From JANQHS01 sp965267505 (GTDB taxonomy: Bacteria > Bacteroidota > Bacteroidia > Cytophagales > CCMP332): a stretch of 64,000 nucleotides of DNA. This document shows, one piece after another, positions 34,057 through 43,184 of the stretch. The stretch covers positions 682,001 through 746,000 of the forward strand of contig OZ254081.1 in NCBI GenBank assembly GCA_965267505.1, given 5' to 3'. Position 1 is the stretch's first letter, and each line of letters starts with the position of its first letter. Below the pieces are notes generated by a model. It saw nothing but the letters and a program-made list of their open reading frames with translations, had not been told where the DNA came from and made no database searches. Both the position numbers and the translations under genes were made by a program.

Positions 34057-35288
34057 AAATAGGCCTGCTTGTTTTTCTTTTTTCCTTTTGTATTTTCCAT
34101 TCAGGAATAGCTCAACGCTGTCCGGCTGATTTCCTTCCTAAGCAGGATGCAAAAGAGCTGGAAAGAATCTGGGAAAAGGGAAACCAGGAATTCCGTCTCA
34201 ATAGCTCTTTTGATAGCGTATCAGAAGTTCTTTTTATTCCTGTTGCTGTTCATGTACTTCATGATGAAAATGATGCCAAAGGGCAAAGGACCAATATTTC
34301 TGATGCACAGATCCGATCTCAAATAAGAATTTTAAATGAGGACTATCGACGGCTTGAGGGTACCCCAGGATTCAATAACAATCCTATCGGTGCTGATGTA
34401 GAGATCGAATTTTGTCTGGCAGACCTTGATCCTGACGGTAATCCAAGTACCGGGATCACAAGGGATAGTATAGGAGTTACAGATCTGCAATACCCAAGTG
34501 ACGATTCCTACATCAAATCATTCAGCAACTGGCCATCGAATGAATACCTGAATATTTGGGTGATCCCCTCTTTATCAGGTAATGCCTTGGGCTATGCTCA
34601 ATTTCCGGAGGATTATATCCTAAGCCCTGAAACAGATGGGGTGGTTATCGTTCATAGGTTCTTTGGAGATATTGGAACAGCTAGTTCTCCAAACAATCCT
34701 TATGACATGGGAAGGACAACCACCCATGAGGTTGGGCATTGGCTGGGATTAAAGCACATCTGGAATATTTCAGGCTGCGGGTTTCCTGATCTTCCTGATT
34801 CAATCGATGATACTCCAGATGCTCAAAACCCAAACTATGGCTGCAATAAAGGAAACATCAGTTGCAACTCTGTAGACCTGGTTGAGAATTACCTGGACTA
34901 CTCTGATGATGTATGCATGAACATTTTCACGCAGGGTCAAAAGACCTACATGAGAGCGGTTATGACCTCAGGCATCTATCCATTCAGAACCAACGTTTTG
35001 TTTTCTCCAGCAGGATGCAATCCATTGGTGCAGCCAGGAGGAGGCTATAAGATCCTTCAAACCACTGATCCGAGAATTATTCAGATAAGCGGATTCAAAC
35101 CATTAAACGAATTTTCAATCCAGTTTTACAATAACACAGGCCGTATTCTTGGAGAGCAAACGGGTATTGCCCAATTGGATGGGAGTGTTGAGATAAAGGT
35201 TCCTTCAAACTCTGCAGGATTATATATTTTCAGGATCAATGAAGCAGGAAGGGCTTCTGAAGCCCTGAAGGCCGTTTTGTCTTTTTAG
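34053..35288 (+). CDS. Secreted M43-type zinc metalloprotease
   Basis: A 411-residue exported protein with a signal peptide ending near GIAQ. The catalytic motif TTHEVGHWLGLKHIW lies around residues 224-236, followed by the Cys-rich core (CGFPDLPDSIDDTPDAQNP, CSVDL-like block) and the met-turn region (NYLDYSDDVCMNIFTQGQ) of the pappalysin/M43 family. The C-terminal 75 residues are beta-rich (FSIQFYNNTGRILGEQTG, GLYIFRINEAG) and resemble a degenerate T9SS sorting domain, without the usual FPNP start. It probably acts outside the cell or at the surface. It starts inside the stop of phoH. Confidence 0.87.
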   Translation: MKIGLLVFLFSFCIFHSGIAQRCPADFLPKQDAKELERIWEKGNQEFRLNSSFDSVSEVLFIPVAVHVLHDENDAKGQRTNISDAQIRSQIRILNEDYRRLEGTPGFNNNPIGADVEIEFCLADLDPDGNPSTGITRDSIGVTDLQYPSDDSYIKSFSNWPSNEYLNIWVIPSLSGNALGYAQFPEDYILSPETDGVVIVHRFFGDIGTASSPNNPYDMGRTTTHEVGHWLGLKHIWNISGCGFPDLPDSIDDTPDAQNPNYGCNKGNISCNSVDLVENYLDYSDDVCMNIFTQGQKTYMRAVMTSGIYPFRTNVLFSPAGCNPLVQPGGGYKILQTTDPRIIQISGFKPLNEFSIQFYNNTGRILGEQTGIAQLDGSVEIKVPSNSAGLYIFRINEAGRASEALKAVLSF

Positions 35289-35289
35289 A

Positions 35290-35721
35290 ATGATCAAGAT
35301 CTTAAAAATAGAACCGTCTAACCCTCTCTTTGAGGATTACAAATTCATCAGAAAGGTGGTATTTGTCGACGAACAGGGAGTACCGGAAGAAGAGGAGTTC
35401 GATGAATTTGAAAATGATTGCATCCACTTTCTAGCTGTTGAAAGCGAAAAGCCGGCTGGCACCGCCAGATGGAGAAGATTGGGAGATAAATTCAAGTTGG
35501 AGCGATTTGCAGTATTGGATGAACATCGAGGTTCCGGCATCGGAAGGGCCCTGGTATTAGCAGTTGAAGAAGATATAAAAAAGCATCATGACCCAGCTCC
35601 CGGGGCCCTATACATGCATGCACAAAACAAGGTACTTGATTTTTATAAAGGTTTAGGCTACTCCACTCAAGGAGACGTTTTTGAAGAATGCGGTATCAAA
35701 CACACCACCATGATCAAGTAA
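35290..35721 (+). CDS. GNAT family N-acetyltransferase
   Basis: A 143-residue acetyl-CoA-dependent acyltransferase. The central block TARWRRLGDKFKLERFAVLD and the acetyl-CoA loop EHRGSGIGRALVLAVEE (about residues 74-90) are clear. The front end RKVVFVDEQGVPEEEEFDEF matches the ElaA/YitI branch. The substrate is unknown. ATG start 1 base after the M43 gene stop, and comEC starts 1 base after its own stop. Confidence 0.92.
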   Translation: MIKILKIEPSNPLFEDYKFIRKVVFVDEQGVPEEEEFDEFENDCIHFLAVESEKPAGTARWRRLGDKFKLERFAVLDEHRGSGIGRALVLAVEEDIKKHHDPAPGALYMHAQNKVLDFYKGLGYSTQGDVFEECGIKHTTMIK

Positions 35722-35722
35722 A

Positions 35723-37744
35723 TTGTTCTTCTGGGGTTCCTTCCCTTTTCTACGTGTAGGTCTGGCTATATCTATCGGGATCTGGCTGGCTGATTATCTG
35801 AATTTCCATTATTGGGTTTCCATTTCATTGGGTACCATTTCGATCCTGGCGATCTATCTGATAAAACAGTACTATCCTGTTTCTGAAGCCAGGATCCAGT
35901 GCCTCGGATTATTTTTAGTTCTGGTTTTAATTTCTCTAGGGAGTTTCCGAATACAAGTTGAGCCAAGTTCCGAAAGCATGGAAGGACTGGGTTCCGAGGA
36001 TACTGTTTGGTTATTAGGGAAAATTGAGAAGGAAATTGCCACTTCCAAAAGCTCAAGGAGATATTATTTTCAGACAGAAGCATTGAAGATCAATGATGAA
36101 TGGGGGTCAGCGGACCCAAACTTTCTTCTCTATCGGGACCTTGAGAAAGACAAACTAATTCCTGGAACAAAGATCCTGGGCAAGTTTTCATTGAAGGAAA
36201 TTGAAAAACTTCCTATTCCATCGGATTTTGATCTTCGGGAGTACTACCGAAAAAAAGGAATAGTAAAAAGAGCATTTCCTAAAGGCGAGGTCAAAGTGCT
36301 GGGGAACGAGAATACCCAAAACCCACTGGACTTGATCAAAAGATCGCGGGAATTCCTAATTGAACTCTTCCATGAAAGAGTCAAAGATCAAAAAGCTCTG
36401 GAAAGTCTTTTGGGGATTTGCCTGGGAGTTAAACCATCTTCTGACTCAGATACATATGAAACCTATAGAATAGCAGGGGCTGCACACCTTTTGGCAGTCT
36501 CGGGTTTGCATATGGGCATAGTCTATTTGCTGGTCCTGAAGTCAGGACAATTCATTGGCTTGGGTGGAAGGCGAAGAAAGTATTTGTCCGTTCTGATAAT
36601 TCTATTTCTTTTCCTTTATTCAGGAATAAGTGGCTTCTCGGCTTCTTCCCTGAGGGCAGCCTTTATGCTTTCCATATACGAATTTGGGGTATCCATCCAC
36701 AAGGAAACCAACCCTTGGAATGCCCTTGGGATAAGTGCTTTTGGAATTCTGATGATGGACCCCAATTCTCTTTTTGACCTTGGGTTTCAATTATCTTATC
36801 TAGCCATGGCCGGGATCTTTCTCTTTTACTCTCCCCTATTCAGATCCTTGCCATTTAGAAACAGGATTCCAAAGATCCTGTGCTCTGTGATCTGTATTTC
36901 GATTTCAGTCTTTCTTACAACTACCCCATTGGTCTTGTTAAAATTTGGGATATTTCAACCCTTGGGCTTGATAAGCAATTTCTTTACAGGAATTGCTTCC
37001 ACGTTGATCCTGGGAAATTTCTTTTTGAGTTTACTGGTTTTTCCATTTTCAGATTCCGCCTTTGGCCTCCTTATTGAGTTATTGGTTTTCTGGAACCAGG
37101 CGTTGCTCTGGGCCTTTGAAAAATTCAAAGCCATACCATTTCACAGTTTGGATTTTATAAACCTTGACCTAATCGGCTTGGTTCTGCTTTTGGGCTCCTC
37201 TCTCCTACTAGCTGATCATCTATGGAACAGAAGAGTCAATTCACTGGCTTTTCTTTCCTTACTACTCAGCGGCTTCTTCTTTTGGAATATTCACCTGGAC
37301 CTAAAGATCGGATCAAGAAAACAGATCATGTTATTTTCAAGCTCCTCAAAAATCGACCTGGCTGTGGTTCTAGGTAGGGAAGCAATATTTTTTCAAGACT
37401 CAACAATCCATTCAGATTTCGATGAAAAATCAATCGCAAAAGCATTGAAATGCCGGGTCATCCGCAATCATCAAGTCGAAAAAAGAAAAGCCGTTCAGGT
37501 AGCACTTTTCGATCACCAGGTTTATTTCTGGGACCATAAGAGGAAAACCGAGGGAGGTCCTAATCATTATCTACTGCTCAAATCATATTGGAAGGAAAAC
37601 GATTTCGACTTACTTGAGAATTATCAAGGCGTCATCCTTTTGCCCAGGTTCGTTAAGCAAAAGGAAAGGCTCCTCGTGGAGTTAAAAAAGAAGAAATTAA
37701 AATTTCACGATCTGGGAGAGGGCTATTTTTTGAAATACATTTGA
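35723..37744 (+). CDS. comEC: ComEC/Rec2 family competence protein
   Basis: A polytopic protein of 673 residues. An N-terminal DUF4131-type region with membrane segments (about 1-190) leads to the competence domain, with the motif AAHLLAVSGLHMGIVYLLV near residue 250 and about eight more helices to residue 500. The C terminus (about 510-673) lacks the complete metallo-beta-lactamase domain with HxHxDH found in longer ComEC proteins, as is usual in this phylum. It forms the channel that brings single-stranded DNA into the cell. The start is a TTG at 35723, 1 base after the GNAT gene. Confidence 0.9.
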   Translation: MFFWGSFPFLRVGLAISIGIWLADYLNFHYWVSISLGTISILAIYLIKQYYPVSEARIQCLGLFLVLVLISLGSFRIQVEPSSESMEGLGSEDTVWLLGKIEKEIATSKSSRRYYFQTEALKINDEWGSADPNFLLYRDLEKDKLIPGTKILGKFSLKEIEKLPIPSDFDLREYYRKKGIVKRAFPKGEVKVLGNENTQNPLDLIKRSREFLIELFHERVKDQKALESLLGICLGVKPSSDSDTYETYRIAGAAHLLAVSGLHMGIVYLLVLKSGQFIGLGGRRRKYLSVLIILFLFLYSGISGFSASSLRAAFMLSIYEFGVSIHKETNPWNALGISAFGILMMDPNSLFDLGFQLSYLAMAGIFLFYSPLFRSLPFRNRIPKILCSVICISISVFLTTTPLVLLKFGIFQPLGLISNFFTGIASTLILGNFFLSLLVFPFSDSAFGLLIELLVFWNQALLWAFEKFKAIPFHSLDFINLDLIGLVLLLGSSLLLADHLWNRRVNSLAFLSLLLSGFFFWNIHLDLKIGSRKQIMLFSSSSKIDLAVVLGREAIFFQDSTIHSDFDEKSIAKALKCRVIRNHQVEKRKAVQVALFDHQVYFWDHKRKTEGGPNHYLLLKSYWKENDFDLLENYQGVILLPRFVKQKERLLVELKKKKLKFHDLGEGYFLKYI

Positions 37745-37747
37745 TGA

Positions 37748-38518
37748 ATGATCAAGACTGAGCAAAAAGGAAAGATCAGGTGGATCATCCTGAATCGACC
37801 GGAAAAAAGAAATGCCCTTAATTCTGAATTGGTAGGAGCATTGAAATCTGAAATTGCAGATGCCTATTTAGACTCCAACACAAGGGTTGTGATCCTAAAA
37901 GGCGAGGGAAAAGCCTTTTGCTCGGGTGCTGACCTGGCTTATATTCAACAACTTCAGAAAAACACCTACGAGGAGAATCTGGCTGACTCCAATCACCTGA
38001 AAGAACTTTATCAATTGATCTATTCAGGAGACAAACCGGTCATCGCTGCTGTTAATGGACATGCCATCGCAGGGGGTGCTGGGCTGGTTTCTGTTTGCGA
38101 CTTCGCCTTATCCATCCCGGAAGCAAAATTTGGTTTCACCGAGGTTCGGATCGGTTTTATCCCAGCTCTGGTAAGCATTTTCCTGGTCAGGAAAATTGGC
38201 GAATCAAGAGCCCGGGAAATCCTTCTTAGAGGGGACCTGTTTCAGGCTGAGCGCGCAAAGCAGATCGGAATGATCCATGAGATATATCCAGCTGAAGAGC
38301 TTGACAAGGCCGCTGAAGAACTGGCAAGCATGCTTGCAGAATCCAATTCCGGAGAATCAATGAAGACTACCAAGAAGCTGCTTTCTGAGGCATCAGATAT
38401 GGGCTTACACAAAGCCTTAGATCTTGCAGCTCAATTCAATGCGAGATCCAGAGAAAGCAAAGATTGCAAAAAGGGAATTGCGGCCTTCCTTAACAAGGAA
38501 AGTCCCAAGTGGAATTAA
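37748..38518 (+). CDS. Enoyl-CoA hydratase/isomerase family protein
   Basis: A 256-residue crotonase-fold enzyme. The oxyanion-hole blocks are GEGKAFCSGADLAYIQQLQ and NGHAIAGGAGLVSVCDFALS, and the second catalytic region EAKFGFTEVRIGFIPALVS contains the acidic residue of hydratases (EVRIG). It may serve fatty acid or branched-chain amino acid breakdown (methylglutaconyl-CoA hydratase-like). It starts 3 bases after comEC. Its stop shares TTAA with the stop of the convergent purine nucleoside phosphorylase gene. Confidence 0.9.
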   Translation: MIKTEQKGKIRWIILNRPEKRNALNSELVGALKSEIADAYLDSNTRVVILKGEGKAFCSGADLAYIQQLQKNTYEENLADSNHLKELYQLIYSGDKPVIAAVNGHAIAGGAGLVSVCDFALSIPEAKFGFTEVRIGFIPALVSIFLVRKIGESRAREILLRGDLFQAERAKQIGMIHEIYPAEELDKAAEELASMLAESNSGESMKTTKKLLSEASDMGLHKALDLAAQFNARSRESKDCKKGIAAFLNKESPKWN

Positions 38519-39321
38519 GCGATCAATGCTTTAGTTAGCTTGATCAACTCAGGTTCTGCTTTTGCAGCCGCAGCTAAAACATCACTGATGACCAGAGGTT
38601 TTATTTTTCCAGGCACACCCAGATCTGTTATTACAGAGATTCCACAGACCTGTTTGATTCCCATTTGAACCGCAGCGATTATTTCGGGGGTCGTGGACAT
38701 TCCAACAGCATCCGCTCCAATATTTCTTAGGTATTTATACTCAGCGGGGGTCTCCAGATGAGGACCCGAAACAGCAACATATACCCCCTGATGGATCCCA
38801 ACCTCAAGCTCTTCCTCAAGTGAAATTGCTTTGCTGATCAATTCCTGATCATATACCCGACTCATATCCGGAAACATAGTTCCGAATTCTATTGCTTCAT
38901 TACCTCGGATAGGGCTGCCCGGAATCAAATTGATATGGTCATTGAGAATCATGAGGTCGCTAACCTCATAGGAAGGATTCAATCCTCCAGCGGCATTGGA
39001 GACAAGGAGTTTCTTTATTCCAAGCAATCCCATGACCTGTAGTGGCCTAACAACTTCTTCCAAGGAATAACCCTCATAATAGTGGAACCTGCCCTGCATG
39101 ACGACAACGTTCTTACCCTCAAGGCTTCCAAAAAGAAATTTTCCTGAATGGCTTTCGACAGTGGAAACAGGAAAATCCGGAATTGAATCATAGGGGATCT
39201 CCAGCCTTACATCTATTTCCTTGGCAAGTCCGCCTAATCCAGTCCCAAGGATAATCCCCACCTCGGGCTCATTAAAATCTTCCTTTCCGATAAAGGAAAG
39301 GGCTTCCTGTACCTTACTCAT
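38515..39321 (-). CDS. punA: Purine-nucleoside phosphorylase
   Basis: A 268-residue trimeric-type phosphorylase that splits purine nucleosides with phosphate. The family pattern is present: GIILGTGLGGLAKEI at residues 22-36, VVMQGRFHYYEGYSLEEV, VSNAAGGLNPSYEVSDLMIL, the substrate block GVYVAVSGPHLETPAEYKY, and VGMSTTPEIIAA. It acts in purine salvage. ATG start at 39321, 2 bases after the secreted protein gene upstream on the same strand. Its end overlaps the enoyl-CoA hydratase gene. Confidence 0.94.
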   Translation of the reverse strand: MSKVQEALSFIGKEDFNEPEVGIILGTGLGGLAKEIDVRLEIPYDSIPDFPVSTVESHSGKFLFGSLEGKNVVVMQGRFHYYEGYSLEEVVRPLQVMGLLGIKKLLVSNAAGGLNPSYEVSDLMILNDHINLIPGSPIRGNEAIEFGTMFPDMSRVYDQELISKAISLEEELEVGIHQGVYVAVSGPHLETPAEYKYLRNIGADAVGMSTTPEIIAAVQMGIKQVCGISVITDLGVPGKIKPLVISDVLAAAAKAEPELIKLTKALIA

Positions 39322-39323
39322 GA

Positions 39324-40841
39324 TCAGTATGATTCTATCCCTGAAGATCCATTCTTACCCTCAAAGGGGACGTGCCATTTCCCTTCGGAGTGAAAGGAGA
39401 TCCCAGTCAAATATTTTCTAGATGACTGACTTCCTGAATACTCTTCGGTATTGGGTTCCTGGGCATAGAAGTAATCAAAATTGGTTTTCCTCAGAGGAGC
39501 ATCTTTCTTGGGGTCAGCATAAAAGAAGGAAATTCTGTCTCCCCCGCTAAAATCCGTGGACATATTGGGGAGATAGGCAACCCGGTTGATATCATCTTTA
39601 CCTGACTTTGGAAGCCAAAACATCCATCTTAACTCGTCGTAGATATTAAAGGAAAACAGCCCTATCATGCCATCGAAAATTGCGGACTTGGTTGGTCTGA
39701 ACTCGTTTGGAGCATCGATCTGCCAGGGGAAATATTTTTTTCCTTGAGATTCAATCCCGATCTCTTCAATCCCCAACAAAAGTTCCTCTTCATTGAAAAA
39801 GTCGAAATAAAGGAGATGGAATTCATCCCAATCAACCTTTTGGCCATATTCTGCTTTGGAAATACTATCGACCTTATCCTTTAATTCGTCCTCGATCTGG
39901 AAGAAATTGATCCGTTCTACTTCTTCTGTATTGAAATTGAATTTGGCGTAGAACACACCCTCTGTCTCTTTTTCATAATCAACCTTTGAAGCAACAAGAA
40001 CCTCTTCATCACTGACAAACCTCAGTTTAAAGTCATCACGCATTGCATGGCTTGGGGAAACCTCAAGCAGGTCAAAATCTTCCAGAGTCGAATCGAATTT
40101 GATCAACTCCATCAGTCCAAGTGCGTCGGTATTTAAAACAAAGATGTCCGCTTTGTCATTGATAGCTATCTCCACATTTACCCTTGAATCATCTATCCTT
40201 AGTTCATTGGTTGCCACCATTTTCATGTTTGCATCCAACCACCAGAGGTTAACGAATAGTCCCGGACGGGAGTAATCAAATCGATAGACCAAATGATACC
40301 CCTTAGAAGGAGAATGAGAAATCCTGTATTTGTAATCAAAAGGAATATGTTCCAAAGGATCTATAAAGCCCTCTTTCGCCCCTGCAAAGGTTTCAAGGGT
40401 TGCCCCCTTGGTTTTGTTGCCAGCCCACTCACCTACTTTATATCCGTCAAAAAGAAATTCATTCTTTATGTCTTCTTCATCCGGATTTAGGACCAATATT
40501 CCCATTTCAGAAGACCTTTCTTCCCTGTTGATCTGGTTGTAGAAAAGAAATAATCCTTGCTCCGAAGCAAATAGCTCAACAGGAAACCAGTCTTTAGGTT
40601 TATCAAGTTCGATTGTAAAACTCAGATCTCCTGAATTACTGATCCCTTGGATGAAAAAAATGTTAGCACTTTCTCCATTGGATCTGGTCAGGTAAATATG
40701 GTTTCCATTGGATTCCATACCCTGTCCATGGAATGAAGGATTTACAGCTGAAAAACTTCCTTTTAAGAAAGATTCCGCATTAGCCGATTCAAGAGAAATT
40801 AATCCAAGGAGGAGAAATGTTAGTAGCAGATATTTTGTCAT
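39324..40841 (-). CDS. Hypothetical secreted protein
   Basis: A 505-residue protein with a signal peptide (MTKYLLLTFLLLGLISLESA, then NAE). The mature part is rich in strands, aromatic residues and acidic loops (GMESNGNHIYLTRSNGES, LFASEQGLFLFYNQINREE), in a way that suggests a beta-propeller. No family is recognised and there is no clear sorting domain at the end. It sits between sppA (6 bases upstream) and the phosphorylase gene (2 bases downstream) on the same strand, so the three are likely one operon. Confidence 0.75.
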   Translation of the reverse strand: MTKYLLLTFLLLGLISLESANAESFLKGSFSAVNPSFHGQGMESNGNHIYLTRSNGESANIFFIQGISNSGDLSFTIELDKPKDWFPVELFASEQGLFLFYNQINREERSSEMGILVLNPDEEDIKNEFLFDGYKVGEWAGNKTKGATLETFAGAKEGFIDPLEHIPFDYKYRISHSPSKGYHLVYRFDYSRPGLFVNLWWLDANMKMVATNELRIDDSRVNVEIAINDKADIFVLNTDALGLMELIKFDSTLEDFDLLEVSPSHAMRDDFKLRFVSDEEVLVASKVDYEKETEGVFYAKFNFNTEEVERINFFQIEDELKDKVDSISKAEYGQKVDWDEFHLLYFDFFNEEELLLGIEEIGIESQGKKYFPWQIDAPNEFRPTKSAIFDGMIGLFSFNIYDELRWMFWLPKSGKDDINRVAYLPNMSTDFSGGDRISFFYADPKKDAPLRKTNFDYFYAQEPNTEEYSGSQSSRKYLTGISFHSEGKWHVPFEGKNGSSGIESY

Positions 40842-40847
40842 AAATGA

Positions 40848-42611
40848 TCAGAAGGTCACCGACCAGCCCATCGGCAGTCGGGTCCACAATCCCTTTTTGG
40901 CTTTCAAAGCATTAGCCTTCGAAATTAAGGGATAAAGAATTCCCATTTCCTCTTTTAGAGTGGAAAGACTTGAAGCACCTGAGAATTCTTCAAAGACCTG
41001 CTCATAGAAATTCTTAGGTCTGGGATAATATTTTACCTTGAAATCATCTATTTCAGCTAATTGAGCTGCTTTGTTCAAAGCACTTTCAAGACCTCCTAAT
41101 TCATCTACCAAACCAAGATCCTTTGCCTGAACTCCTGACCATACCCTTCCTTCTCCTACTTCTTTTATCTGATCCTGCTCCATTCCTCTTCCATTCGCAG
41201 CCTTCTTTGTAAAGGTGTCATAAAAACGATCTGCAAAAGACTGTACAATATCTCTTTCACCGTCTGACATGGGTTTCAAAGGACTCATGATATCTGAATA
41301 CTCTCCCGTGTTCACCGCATCCCGGGTAATACCCAACTTGTTCCCGAAGAAATCAGTCATGTCAAAAAGAAGGGCAAAAACCCCAATCGATCCGGTAATC
41401 GTTGTAGGCTCAGCGAAGATGTAATCACTACCCATGGAAATGTAATATCCACCCGAAGCTGCCATATCAGACATGGAAGCTACCAAGGGTTTCTTCTCAT
41501 TCAGGATCTCCAACTCTCTCCAAATATCATCTGAGGCGAGGCCCTCTCCCCCAGGAGAATTAACTCTTAGCACAACTGCCTTCACACGGTCATTGTCGCG
41601 AAGCTTAATGATCTCCTTGATCATGGTTTCGGAACCAATAACCCCTTCTTCACTCTTTCCTGACCTGATCTCACCTTCGGCTACAAGAACGGCGATTCTA
41701 TCTCTGGTATCCGGAGTTTCGATGTGGTCATCATATTTTTTATATGCTGAAATACTCTCCAAACTAATCTTTTCATCCTCGCCGTATCCAACCATATCTT
41801 TCAATCTTTTGATTGCCTGGTCTTTATATACCACGTCATCAATCAACCCATAGGAAAGAGCATCTTGAGGTGTTCTGGCTTTCATGTACCTTGAGATTTC
41901 CGCAAGAGTACTGGATTCCATATTCCTGGAAGCACTAACCCTTTCCAAGAAATCCCCATAAAGGCTTCCTAGTAAAGCTTCGGTTTGAGTTCTATTCTCT
42001 GTGCTCATCTCGGATAGAATGAATGGTTCGATAGCACTTTTGAACTTTCCAACCTTAAATACTTCAGGCTTGATCTCAAGTTTTTCCAAGGTGTTCTTAA
42101 AAAACACCATTTCATAATTAGCCCCATTCAACTCGATCACCCCGCTTGGATTCAAGTACACTGAGTCAGCAACTGAAGCCAGAAAGTAGCCCCTTTCGCT
42201 CAGGAAGTCGCCATAAAAAATGACAGGCTTTCCGGATTCTTTAAATTCCTCAATGGCATTTCTTACCTCCAGGGCCATCCCCAAACCACCGGGGAAATTT
42301 GAAAAGTCCATATATACTCCAAGAATATTTGGATCCAAGGCTGCATTCTTGAGGCTTCTTTTAATGTCATTCAAACCCATACCCTGGTCTGGGCCTGAAA
42401 AAGGAAGATCTATTCCATCAAATGGATCATCCGCTCCGTTTTCAACGATCTGACTTGGGAAATTCAACTTTAGAAGTGAAGGCTCATCAAGTTTTTGGGG
42501 CTTGGAACTTTGCCCAGCCAGGGTTGCAATACCCAGGAAAAAGAAGAAACTCAATGAGAAGAATAAAACGAGCGCCAGGAAGGCTGCGAGAAAGTATTTA
42601 AGAAATTGCAC
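40848..42611 (-). CDS. sppA: Signal peptide peptidase SppA, 67 kDa type
   Basis: A membrane-bound serine-lysine peptidase of 587 residues that degrades cleaved signal peptides. One N-terminal membrane helix (about residues 5-30) is followed by two tandem peptidase-like halves. The catalytic Lys is in KVGKFKSAIEPF near residue 190, and the Ser in SDMAASGGYYISMGSDYIF near residue 387; both are present. The arrangement matches the two-domain E. coli type. The start is a GTG at 42609-42611. First gene of the unit sppA, secreted protein, phosphorylase. Confidence 0.94.
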   Translation of the reverse strand: MQFLKYFLAAFLALVLFFSLSFFFFLGIATLAGQSSKPQKLDEPSLLKLNFPSQIVENGADDPFDGIDLPFSGPDQGMGLNDIKRSLKNAALDPNILGVYMDFSNFPGGLGMALEVRNAIEEFKESGKPVIFYGDFLSERGYFLASVADSVYLNPSGVIELNGANYEMVFFKNTLEKLEIKPEVFKVGKFKSAIEPFILSEMSTENRTQTEALLGSLYGDFLERVSASRNMESSTLAEISRYMKARTPQDALSYGLIDDVVYKDQAIKRLKDMVGYGEDEKISLESISAYKKYDDHIETPDTRDRIAVLVAEGEIRSGKSEEGVIGSETMIKEIIKLRDNDRVKAVVLRVNSPGGEGLASDDIWRELEILNEKKPLVASMSDMAASGGYYISMGSDYIFAEPTTITGSIGVFALLFDMTDFFGNKLGITRDAVNTGEYSDIMSPLKPMSDGERDIVQSFADRFYDTFTKKAANGRGMEQDQIKEVGEGRVWSGVQAKDLGLVDELGGLESALNKAAQLAEIDDFKVKYYPRPKNFYEQVFEEFSGASSLSTLKEEMGILYPLISKANALKAKKGLWTRLPMGWSVTF

Positions 42612-42630
42612 GGCTATTGGATTATTTTTC

Positions 42631-42638
42631 CAAAATTA
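42631..42638 (-). promoter_or_regulatory. Candidate -7 box upstream of sppA
   Basis: On the minus strand TAATTTTG matches TAnnTTTG exactly, ending 20 bases before the sppA GTG. No good -33 element was found at the usual spacing. Confidence 0.35.
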
Positions 42639-42674
42639 AGATTTGAACGTCAAAACTGGGGTTTTTAAGATACA

Positions 42675-43184
42675 ATGGGATTTGGTTTTTTATTAACGGG
42701 CAGCAATGTAGGTAACAGGTTATCCAACCTTAAAAAGGCTGGGGAATTCCTTGGTTCTGAGCTTAAAATCTTTGAAAGATCCAAGATCTATGAAAGCAAG
42801 GCCTGGGGCTTAAAGGATCAGGATGACTTTCTAAACCAGATTTTAAAGATCCAATTGGAAAAAGATCCTTCTGAGCTTCTAAAGATCACCCAGGGAGTGG
42901 AAGAGAAGATGGGAAGATCCAGAAAAGAAAAATGGGGACCTAGGATAATCGATATTGATATCCTTTACCTTGATCAAATGATCATAAATGAATCGGATCT
43001 GGTAGTTCCTCACCCAGAGATACAGAATAGAATGTTCACATTAAAACCCCTGGCTGAATTAGCCCCGGATCTAACCCATCCAATTCTGAAAATGAATCAA
43101 AAGGAACTGCTGGAAAGCTGTGAGGATCATGTCCCTGTTTGGATCTATCAACCCTCTATCGAGGACACTTCTGCCTCCCTGTGA
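42675..43184 (+). CDS. folK: 2-amino-4-hydroxy-6-hydroxymethyldihydropteridine diphosphokinase
   Basis: Transfers pyrophosphate from ATP to the pterin in folate synthesis. The 169 residues show the family start GFLLTGSNVGNRLSNLKKAG, the block YESKAWGLKDQDDFLNQIL, and the signature WGPRIIDIDILYLD. ATG start at 42675, divergent from sppA with 63 bases between. Its last 37 bases overlap the convergent fabD coding region, so both C termini are read from the same DNA. Confidence 0.95.
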   Translation: MGFGFLLTGSNVGNRLSNLKKAGEFLGSELKIFERSKIYESKAWGLKDQDDFLNQILKIQLEKDPSELLKITQGVEEKMGRSRKEKWGPRIIDIDILYLDQMIINESDLVVPHPEIQNRMFTLKPLAELAPDLTHPILKMNQKELLESCEDHVPVWIYQPSIEDTSASL

